Part shown: piece by piece, positions 1 through 4,887 of the stretch | Numbering within the stretch: the first letter of the stretch is position 1 | How the letters are laid out: each line of letters begins with the position of its first letter | Source of the DNA: CAYOVG01 sp964407285 | GTDB taxonomy: Bacteria > Desulfobacterota > Syntrophobacteria > Syntrophobacterales > Syntrophobacteraceae | Assembly (NCBI GenBank): GCA_964407285.1 | Contig: CAYOVG010000325.1 | Location: forward strand, 1-8,047 | DNA: 8,047 bases | Direction: 5' to 3' | The notes under the pieces: generated by a model | What the model saw: the letters and a program-made list of their open reading frames with translations, nothing else | What the model was told of the DNA's origin: nothing | Databases searched by the model: none | Made by a program: the position numbers and the translations under genes

Positions 1-608
1 CGGCCGACCGCAGCGTAAACCGACCCCAGTTCCATGCCCACGTAGCCGCCCCCTATTACCAGCAGATTCTCGGGGATGTCCGCAAGGGCCAGTGCTCCCG
101 TGGAATCCATTATACGGCCGCCCTCCTTGAATTCCGTACCGGGGACGGCAAAGGGGCGAGAACCCGTCGCGAGAATGGCCTTGCGGAACTTGATCCTGCC
201 GACGTCCGATTCGTACAGGCGCAGGCTGCTGGAACTCTCGAAAACGGCTCGCCCCTGCACCACCTGGACCCCTCGTGATTTGCTCAGGCTCACGAGCCCA
301 TCGACCAGCTTGTCGATCACTTTGTTCTTCCAGCCCCTCAGAGCATCGAGGTCGATTTGCGGCTTCTGAAACCTGATGCCCATGGCCTCGCTCGCGTGTT
401 CGGTATCGTGCATGAGTTCCGTCACGAAAAGGAGGGCCTTGGAGGGAATACAACCCCTCAGGAGGCACACTCCCCCGAGCCGCGGGTCCTTGTCGATCAT
501 GGTGACATCCAGGCCCAGGTCCGCCGCCCGGAATGCCGCCGCGTAACCGCCGGGGCCCGCGCCGACCACGACGACATCGGCTTCCAGAGTAAGTTCGCCC
601 ATTACCAT
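1..608 (-). CDS. lpdA: Dihydrolipoyl dehydrogenase (E3), N-terminal part, cut by window edge
   Basis: E3 flavoprotein of the 2-oxo acid dehydrogenase complex: it re-oxidises the dihydrolipoyl group of E2 and passes electrons through FAD to NAD+ in the cytoplasm. About 202 codons are present, against roughly 460-475 in the family, so the rest of the NAD domain and the C-terminal dimer domain with the His-Glu pair lie beyond the left edge. Visible in order: FAD-binding GAGPGG at residues 16-21, the redox-active disulfide in GGVCLLRGCIPSK (Cys48 and Cys53), the ATGSRP motif in the middle, and the start of the NAD-binding fold in VIGGGYVGMELG (residues 184-195). The start at 608 is preferred over the in-frame ATG at 602 because AGGAGA lies 9 bases before it. 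It is the last visible gene of the E1-E2-E3 operon, 108 bases after E2. Glutathione or mercuric reductase is less likely, given the CxxxxC context and the neighbours. Confidence 0.95.
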   Translation of the reverse strand, partial: MVMGELTLEADVVVVGAGPGGYAAAFRAADLGLDVTMIDKDPRLGGVCLLRGCIPSKALLFVTELMHDTEHASEAMGIRFQKPQIDLDALRGWKNKVIDKLVDGLVSLSKSRGVQVVQGRAVFESSSSLRLYESDVGRIKFRKAILATGSRPFAVPGTEFKEGGRIMDSTGALALADIPENLLVIGGGYVGMELGSVYAAVG

Positions 609-617
609 AGTATCAAA

Positions 618-623
618 TCTCCT
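618..623 (-). promoter_or_regulatory. Ribosome binding site of the E3 gene
   Basis: AGGAGA on the minus strand, 9 bases before the ATG at 608 and 15 before the in-frame ATG at 602. It therefore favours the longer start by two codons. Confidence 0.7.
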
Positions 624-667
624 GTTAACGGAGGTCTGAAGTCGAATATCGAATACCCGGAATTACG

Positions 668-700
668 CTCCGACCTTCGCTCTCCGACTTCACCTCCGAC
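668..700. repeat. Three copies of CTCCGAC in the E2-E3 spacer
   Basis: The 108-base spacer 609-716 carries CTCCGAC at 668-674, 682-688 and 694-700, followed by a related ATCCGATTTCCG. On the other strand this reads as an imperfect array of GTCGGAG units joined by GAA or GAGCGAA, followed by another near-repeat pair (GATATTCGACTT at about 640-651). Conceptual translation gives low-complexity strings of the type SEVKSESEG or SDLRSPTS, which I recall as the hallmark of a dispersed, non-coding intergenic repeat in some Desulfobacterota and related genomes. That link is from memory and was not searched. No gene is called here. Confidence 0.55.
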
Positions 701-716
701 ATCCGATTTCCGTTCT

Positions 717-2141
717 TCACACCGCCATGAGCAGACTCTCGGGGCTCTCCAGGATGCTCATGACATGGCGGACGAATCGCGCCGCCTCCGCCCCGTCCAC
801 CACGCGATGGTCGAAGGCGAGGATCAGCGGCAACATGAGCCGGGGCGTGATGTCGAACCTGTTCGTGTCTCCCCGGACAATGGGTTTCAGGCGCGCCATC
901 CCCATTCCCATGATGGCCACTTCGGGATAGTTGATGATGGGAGCGAAGCCGGTTCCACCGATAGCGCCGATGTTCGTGATGGTGAAAGAGCCGCCGTGCA
1001 TTTCCTCCAGGGACGCTTTTCCGGTGCGCACCCGCTGAGCCAGTTCGTACAGCTCCATCGACAGCTCCGTGATGCTCTTTCTGTCGACATCTTTGATGAC
1101 CGGCACGATGAGACCCCGGTCCGTATCCACGGCGACTCCGATATTGTAGTAGCGCTTGAGGACGATTTCCTCCGACGCCATGTCGATGGATGCGTTGAAA
1201 TAGGGTGATTTCTTGAGGGCTGCAACGGCTGCTTTGAGGACGAAAACGGTCAGGGTGAGCCTTCCCCCCCGCGCTTCTATCGCAGGGGCGTGTTTCTTGC
1301 GGAAGGCTTCGAGTTCGGTAATGTCGGCTTCGTCCTGGTGGCTTACATGGGGGACTTGGGACCACGAGAGGGCCATCTGCCTGGCCACGGCTCTGCGGAT
1401 GGATTTCAGAGGCTCGCGCTGCACGGGGCCCCAGCGTTCAAAATCGGGCAAGGCGGGAGCTTCCGCTGTCGCCGGCCGTGCAACCCCTGGCCGCTCGGGG
1501 GTGGGAACGCCTTCCGGAGCGGGGCCGGCTTCGGCTCCCGGCTGTGGGGCAGGGGAGGGCGGTGCGGGGGCTTTTGGCGCTTCCATCTTTTCGGCGCCTT
1601 TCGCTCCTTCGGCAAATCCGCGCACATCCTCGGCGGTCACCAACCCGGCGGGGCCGCTGGGCGGCACCTGGCGCAGGTCTACCCCCAGTTCCCTGGCGAG
1701 CCTGCGTGTGGCGGGCGACGCGGGCACGGGTCCCTTTTCCCCGGATGGAGGGGGCGACGGTTGGGCTGGCGCAGCCGCTTCGGGAGAATGCTCTGCGGGG
1801 CGGGTGGGCGCCTCCGTTTCATCCGGAATGGCGGCGCTTGCCCCCGTCTCCTCCGGAATTACCGTGGGAACGGACTTTTCGGTCCCGGCCTTCTCTCCGT
1901 CTTTCGCAGTGCTGAACACCATCATCACGGTGCCCACTTTGACCAGTTCACCCGGCTTGACGCGTATCTCCTTCACAAATCCGGTAAAGGGCGACGGTAT
2001 CTCCACCGTGGCCTTGTCCGTCTCGACATTGAGGATCGGCTGCCCCTCGTTGACCTGATCTCCTACGGAGACCAGTATGTCAACTATCTCGCCTTCGTGG
2101 ATACCCTCTCCCAGGTCGGGGAGTTTGAATTCCTGCATCAT
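717..2141 (-). CDS. pdhC: Dihydrolipoamide acyltransferase (E2) of 2-oxo acid dehydrogenase complex
   Basis: Core enzyme, 474 residues: it carries the acyl group from E1 on a swinging lipoyl arm and transfers it to CoA. Domains in order: one lipoyl domain (about 1-78) with the lipoylation lysine Lys43 in ETDKATVEIPSPF; a Pro/Ala/Glu-rich linker (about 80-138); a peripheral-subunit-binding domain (about 139-177, ASPATRRLARELGVDL through GLVTAEDVRGF) that docks E1 and E3; a second flexible linker (about 180-235); and a catalytic domain (about 240-474) with SFTITNIGAIGGTGF and the active site DHRVVDGA (His445, Asp449). The overall length and single lipoyl domain match Gram-positive-type PDH or BCKDH E2. 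Two adjacent ATGs exist (2141, 2138); the upstream one is given. E1 beta lies 117 bases upstream and E3 108 bases downstream. Acetyl (pyruvate) versus branched-chain acyl specificity cannot be settled by eye, so the symbol is tentative. Confidence 0.95.
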   Translation of the reverse strand: MMQEFKLPDLGEGIHEGEIVDILVSVGDQVNEGQPILNVETDKATVEIPSPFTGFVKEIRVKPGELVKVGTVMMVFSTAKDGEKAGTEKSVPTVIPEETGASAAIPDETEAPTRPAEHSPEAAAPAQPSPPPSGEKGPVPASPATRRLARELGVDLRQVPPSGPAGLVTAEDVRGFAEGAKGAEKMEAPKAPAPPSPAPQPGAEAGPAPEGVPTPERPGVARPATAEAPALPDFERWGPVQREPLKSIRRAVARQMALSWSQVPHVSHQDEADITELEAFRKKHAPAIEARGGRLTLTVFVLKAAVAALKKSPYFNASIDMASEEIVLKRYYNIGVAVDTDRGLIVPVIKDVDRKSITELSMELYELAQRVRTGKASLEEMHGGSFTITNIGAIGGTGFAPIINYPEVAIMGMGMARLKPIVRGDTNRFDITPRLMLPLILAFDHRVVDGAEAARFVRHVMSILESPESLLMAV

Positions 2142-2143
2142 TT

Positions 2144-2157
2144 CTCCTTTCCTCCTT
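2144..2157 (-). promoter_or_regulatory. Double ribosome binding site of the E2 gene
   Basis: Two Shine-Dalgarno-like cores sit in tandem on the minus strand: AAGGAGG (2151-2157), 9 bases before the ATG at 2141, and AAGGAG (2144-2149), 2 bases before 2141 or 5 before the second ATG at 2138. Either ATG could be used, and the proteins would differ by one Met. Confidence 0.6.
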
Positions 2158-2222
2158 CCAATTCCGATGCGTTACCGATTTCCTGACGGTCGGGCGTCGC
2201 CTGCCTTCGGACCATGCAGAAA

Positions 2223-2245
2223 ATCCACTATCCACAACCCGAAAA
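2223..2245. repeat. Degenerate heptamer repeat in the E1 beta-E2 spacer
   Basis: The spacer 2142-2258 contains ATCCACT followed at once by ATCCACA (2223-2236), then ACCCGAAAA. In one reading frame this spells RKSTIHNPKSEN, which resembles the STIHNPKSEIRNP-type low-complexity intergenic repeat I recall from various bacterial genomes (recalled, not searched). It looks like a decayed copy of a dispersed non-coding repeat. Nothing suggests that it is translated. Confidence 0.45.
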
Positions 2246-2258
2246 GCGAAAACAGCCA

Positions 2259-3257
2259 TCAACCGGCCGGGGCGGGTTGGCCGTTCAGGACCTCCCTGGT
2301 TGCGCGCACGATACGCCGTGCATCCGGCAGATAAGCATTCTCACGGGCAAAGAGGGGAAAGATGATATCGTAGCCCGTTACTCTTCGTATGGGGGACTCC
2401 AGGAACCAGAAGGACTTCTCCACCATTCGGGCCGTTATCTCCGCTCCGGGACCGAAGCTGCGCGGGGCTTCGTGGATCAGAACGGCATGCCCGGTCTTAC
2501 GAACGGATCGGGTGAAGATGGAGTCGTCCAGAGGGGAAATGGTCAGGATATCTATGACTTCGGCTTTTATTCCGTGTTTTTCCTCGAGTTCGGATGCCGC
2601 CGCAAGGGTCGGGTGCATCATGGCGCCGTAGGAAACCAGGGTCACATCTCCTCCCTCCCGCACAATTTGCGATTTTCCGATAGGCATGGTTTCCTCTTCC
2701 TCGGGAACTTCCTCCCGAAATGCCCGATACACGGCCTTGGGCTCGAAAAAGATCACCGGATCGGGATCTCGAATGGCGCTGACGAGGAGCGCCCTGGCAT
2801 TCCGGGGACCGGACGGGATCACCATCTTGAGTCCCGGCAGGTGGGCGTACAGCGCTTCACGACTTTCTGAATGGTGCTCCAGGGCGCGCACTCCGCCGCC
2901 ATAGGGGGCGCGAAGCACCATGGGAACATGGAGTTGGCCCTGGGTCCGGTGCCGGAGCCGTGATGCGTGTCCTTCGATCTGGTGCATGCTATAGTAGCTG
3001 AAGCCCGAAAATTGCATCTCGCACACCGGCTTGAGCCCATATACGGCCATACCGATCGAGACGCCGGCGATCATGGATTCGGCCAGGGGCGTATCTATCA
3101 CTCTCTCCCCGCCGAACTGATGGAAGAGCCCTTCGGTCACGCGGAACACGCCGCCGTTGATGCCCACATCCTCACCCAACACGACCACCGAGTCGTCTTT
3201 CTCCATTTCCTGGCGTAGCGCCAGGTTGAGCGCCTGAACCATCGTCATTCTAGGCAT
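2259..3257 (-). CDS. pdhB: 2-oxo acid dehydrogenase E1 component, beta subunit
   Basis: Beta half of the thiamine-diphosphate-dependent E1 decarboxylase, which forms an alpha2-beta2 tetramer with the adjacent alpha subunit. It has 332 residues, close to the usual 325. It begins with MTMVQALNLALRQEM, then VVVLGEDVG (about 25-32), GGVFRVTEGL, and DTPLAES, whose Glu60 contacts the thiamine ring. GGVRALEHHSES holds the expected active-site His129. The C-terminal transketolase-like domain (about 200-325) has VTLVSYGAMMH and ILTISPLD. These strings resemble the Bacillus PdhB pattern, as remembered. The start at 3257 is chosen over a longer one at 3338 because the extra 27 residues would lie wholly inside the alpha gene and AAGGA sits 8 bases before 3257; ATGs at 3248 and 3242 are also in frame. 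Its first 8 bases overlap the end of the alpha gene, typical of translational coupling. Confidence 0.95.
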   Translation of the reverse strand: MPRMTMVQALNLALRQEMEKDDSVVVLGEDVGINGGVFRVTEGLFHQFGGERVIDTPLAESMIAGVSIGMAVYGLKPVCEMQFSGFSYYSMHQIEGHASRLRHRTQGQLHVPMVLRAPYGGGVRALEHHSESREALYAHLPGLKMVIPSGPRNARALLVSAIRDPDPVIFFEPKAVYRAFREEVPEEEETMPIGKSQIVREGGDVTLVSYGAMMHPTLAAASELEEKHGIKAEVIDILTISPLDDSIFTRSVRKTGHAVLIHEAPRSFGPGAEITARMVEKSFWFLESPIRRVTGYDIIFPLFARENAYLPDARRIVRATREVLNGQPAPAG

Positions 3258-4356
3258 GGCTTGATTCCTTCTCGTTTTCCGCCAGATCTCGCGCGAGTTC
3301 TTCTTTATGTTCCCCGAGGGTCGGAGGGAATTCCGCATACATATGCTCGAACATGTGGAGCGGGTCCGGAGTGACCTTTATCTGCTGCTCCGCCTTATCC
3401 ACGGCGCCCTGGATTTCATCCTTCAGTTCGGCCTCCAGTGCGTCGATCTTTTCCCTGGTGAGCAACCCCTTCTCCATCAAATACGATTGAAATCTCGGTA
3501 TCGGGTCGCGTTCCTTCCAGAGCGCCACTTCCTTTTCCGTCCGGTATCGTTTGGGATCGTCCGCCGTCGTGTGCATGATTACCCGGTAGGTAACGTTCTC
3601 GATGAGAGTGGCGCCGCCACCGGACCGGGCGCGTTCGACAGCTTCCCGCGACGCGCTGTACACGGCCAGGACGTCGTTGCCGTCGACCTGAATGCCCGAA
3701 ATTCCATAAGCCAGCGCCTTTTGAGCAATGGTTTCGGAACGTGTCTGCATATAACGGGGGACGGAGATAGCCCAGTGGTTGTTGTTGCAGACGAAAACCA
3801 CGGGGAGCTGGAAAACGCCGGAGAAGTTCAAGGCCTCGTGAAAGTCGCCCTGGGATGTGGCGCCGTCGCCGAAGTAGGCCATCACGACCTGGTCCCGTTT
3901 TCGGTATTTGATCGCATAGCCGAGGCCGGCCGCATGAAGCGTCTGGCTCCCGACGGGAATGGAAATGGGCATGTTGGCGACATCGTCGGGGACCCGTCCG
4001 CCCTCGTCGAATCCGGCGAAGTAAACGAGAAAACCTTCCATTACGGCTCCCCGCCATAGCAGTGCGGATGTTTCACGGTATGAAGGGACCATCCAGTCGT
4101 TGGGCCTCAAGACCGCGGCCGTGCCGATGTGAGCGGCTTCCTGCCCCGTGCTGGGCGCAAAAGTCCCTATCCGCCCCTGCCGCTGAAGATTCAGCAGCCG
4201 TTCGTCGAACCTCCGGCTCAAGAGCATGGTCCTGTGCATTTTGAGCAGAATATCGTCCGGGATATCCGGTTCGAGCGCTTTGTCCAACTTGCCGTGTTCG
4301 TCGAGAATAGACAGATAGTCTATCTGATGAGGGATATCTATTCGTTCTCGTGGCAT
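3250..4356 (-). CDS. pdhA: 2-oxo acid dehydrogenase E1 component, alpha subunit (likely pyruvate)
   Basis: Alpha half of E1, 368 residues, which with the beta subunit decarboxylates the 2-oxo acid and acylates the lipoyl arm of E2. The thiamine-diphosphate/Mg2+ motif runs from GDG at 163-165 (GDGATSQGDFHEALNFSG) to NNN at 191-193. Earlier motifs are RRFDERLLNLQRQGRIGTF (48-66) and STGQEAAHIGTA. The phosphorylation-loop region HTTADDPKRYR (262-272) contains His262, equivalent to the conserved E1 alpha loop histidine. The C-terminal helical tail matches the bacterial PDH/BCKDH type. HTTADDP is seen in branched-chain as well as pyruvate enzymes, so substrate is inferred mainly from overall likeness to Bacillus-type PdhA. 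The start has AAAGGA 6 bases upstream (4363-4368). It is the first gene of the leftward operon, about 110 bases downstream of a predicted transcription start. Confidence 0.95.
   Translation of the reverse strand: MPRERIDIPHQIDYLSILDEHGKLDKALEPDIPDDILLKMHRTMLLSRRFDERLLNLQRQGRIGTFAPSTGQEAAHIGTAAVLRPNDWMVPSYRETSALLWRGAVMEGFLVYFAGFDEGGRVPDDVANMPISIPVGSQTLHAAGLGYAIKYRKRDQVVMAYFGDGATSQGDFHEALNFSGVFQLPVVFVCNNNHWAISVPRYMQTRSETIAQKALAYGISGIQVDGNDVLAVYSASREAVERARSGGGATLIENVTYRVIMHTTADDPKRYRTEKEVALWKERDPIPRFQSYLMEKGLLTREKIDALEAELKDEIQGAVDKAEQQIKVTPDPLHMFEHMYAEFPPTLGEHKEELARDLAENEKESSHA
3266..3270 (-). promoter_or_regulatory. Ribosome binding site of the E1 beta gene
   Basis: AAGGA on the minus strand, inside the 3' end of the E1 alpha gene and 8 bases before the ATG at 3257. 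It decides the start in favour of 3257 over the ATG at 3338. Confidence 0.65.
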
Positions 4357-4426
4357 AGTCTGTCCTTTGCTATTTCGTGGGACCAGCCCGGTCTAGAAAA
4401 AATAGGGATCGAGTAGACGTATAACA

Positions 4427-4439
4427 AGGCCGCGGGCCT
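4427..4439 (-). repeat. GC-rich hairpin in the leader of the E1 alpha transcript
   Basis: Perfect 5-base arms AGGCC and GGCCT around a 3-base loop, about 30 bases into the predicted leader RNA. On the minus strand it is followed by TTGTTATA, too poor in T to be a confident attenuator. It may be only local structure. Confidence 0.35.
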
Positions 4440-4456
4440 GACGGATGAGAACTTCG

Positions 4457-4464
4457 CAAGCTTG
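4457..4464. repeat. Palindrome CAAGCTTG beside the predicted start of leftward transcription
   Basis: A perfect 8-base palindrome just downstream of the predicted transcription start (about 4467) of the leftward operon. A repressor operator is possible from its position, but a single 8-base palindrome is weak evidence. Confidence 0.25.
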
Positions 4465-4473
4465 TGCTTCCTC

Positions 4474-4482
4474 ATTATATCA
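4474..4482 (-). promoter_or_regulatory. Extended -10 promoter for the 2-oxo acid dehydrogenase operon
   Basis: The minus strand reads TGATATAAT: a perfect TATAAT box with the TG dinucleotide of an extended -10 element one base before it. No good -35 hexamer lies 16-18 bases upstream, as is common for extended -10 promoters. Transcription would start near 4467, leaving a leader of about 110 bases before the E1 alpha ATG. Established sigma-70 rules support the reading; use in this organism is inferred. Confidence 0.55.
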
Positions 4483-4497
4483 AGACACGGAAATAAC

Positions 4498-4539
4498 ACT
4501 CGACTTAGAATTTAGGCAACGGATGTTTCTTTGTCGAGT
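4498..4539. repeat. Spaced inverted repeat ACTCGAC / GTCGAGT upstream of the leftward promoter
   Basis: Perfect 7-base arms at 4498-4504 and 4533-4539, separated by 28 bases. Relative to the predicted start near 4467 they fall around -31 to -37 and -66 to -72, positions where an activator or repressor could act. A related ATCGAGT lies in the leader near 4408-4414, giving three TCGAGT-type half-sites. The regulator is unknown. Confidence 0.35.
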
Positions 4540-4645
4540 TCCCGAAGCCCATAAGAGCATATAAAAAGTATGACGGGCTACTATTTTATTGAAACCTGAC
4601 CGAAGTCATGGCATTAAGCGGATTGAACGCACCTTTTGGGATATG

Positions 4646-4665
4646 AATTCAGCGGACTCTGAATT
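4646..4665. repeat. Inverted repeat AATTCAG / CTGAATT
   Basis: Perfect 7-base arms (4646-4652, 4659-4665) around the 6-base spacer CGGACT. No T run follows on either strand, so it is not a standard terminator. An operator or RNA hairpin is possible. Confidence 0.45.
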
Positions 4666-4670
4666 GCTGT

Positions 4671-4691
4671 AATGCCGGCCCGTTCGGCATT
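4671..4691. repeat. Inverted repeat AATGCCG / CGGCATT
   Basis: Perfect 7-base arms (4671-4677, 4685-4691) around a 7-base loop, only 5 bases after the previous inverted repeat. CGGCATTC recurs once more as a direct copy at 4791-4798. No U tract follows. Confidence 0.45.
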
Positions 4692-4742
4692 CCGTATTAT
4701 GCGGCTGTTGATGGTCGGCCTGCGGAGACTGTCCGGCAAGGT

Positions 4743-4755
4743 TATTGCATCAATA
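4743..4755. repeat. Interrupted palindrome TATTG-CAT-CAATA
   Basis: Five-base perfect arms around CAT, extended to GG and CC if one T is bulged. The shape resembles a helix-turn-helix operator, but no regulator gene is in view. Confidence 0.35.
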
Positions 4756-4831
4756 CCTGGCTGCGTACGCGGATGAGGGACGCCGCGTTACGGCATTCTC
4801 ATCACGCGTGCGCGGGAATATCGGATAATGG

Positions 4832-4850
4832 CCGAGAATCCAATTCTCGG
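4832..4850 (+). repeat. Inverted repeat CCGAGAAT-CCA-ATTCTCGG upstream of the ligase
   Basis: Perfect 8-base arms with a 3-base spacer, ending 37 bases before the ligase ATG at 4888. This is the strongest inverted repeat in the window. It could be an operator over the rightward promoter or a stable hairpin in the 5' leader. No T run follows, so it is not a classical terminator. Confidence 0.5.
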
Positions 4851-4887
4851 ATGAATTCCTGCCCGGTTCGAAGACAAAGAGCGAGAT

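Larger units (their letters stand above)
4357..4887. other. Divergent intergenic region, 531 bases, no gene recognised
   Basis: It separates the leftward complex operon from the rightward ligase operon. The middle part, about 4470-4660, is visibly richer in A and T than the flanking genes. No frame gives a protein-like sequence, and the short open frames in 4773-5021 merely shadow the ligase start. It contains the leftward extended -10 promoter and a series of inverted repeats listed separately, plus self-complementary octamers GCGTACGC (4763-4770) and CACGCGTG (4803-4810). No strong sigma-70 promoter for the rightward genes is visible; TTGAAA near 4590 with ATTAAG 18 bases later is a weak candidate. 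I see no tRNA, no clear riboswitch and no terminator with a U tract. Confidence 0.7.

Noticed and set aside
357..1208. Plus-strand open frame spanning the E3-E2 spacer
   Set aside because: It is antisense to the ends of E2 and E3, and its spacer part is the low-complexity repeat, not a protein.
1290..2186. Plus-strand open frame of 298 codons opposite E2
   Set aside because: It arises from the Pro/Ala-coding linker DNA of E2 read backwards. It has no recognisable motif and no good start context.
3258..3338. Longer start for E1 beta at 3338
   Set aside because: It would add 27 charged residues encoded wholly within E1 alpha, absent from the family. The start at 3257 has a well-placed AAGGA.
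4381..4393. GACC / GGTC hairpin near an A run (4397-4402), as a terminator
   Set aside because: Arms are only 4 bases. On the plus strand an A run, not a T run, follows; on the minus strand the T run precedes the stem.
4546..4579. AGCCC / GGGCT inverted repeat
   Set aside because: Arms are only 5 bases, separated by 24 bases; such pairs are expected by chance.
4590..4619. Sigma-70 promoter TTGAAA ... ATTAAG for the rightward operon
   Set aside because: The -10 match is poor and it would leave a leader of nearly 270 bases; too weak to list as a feature.
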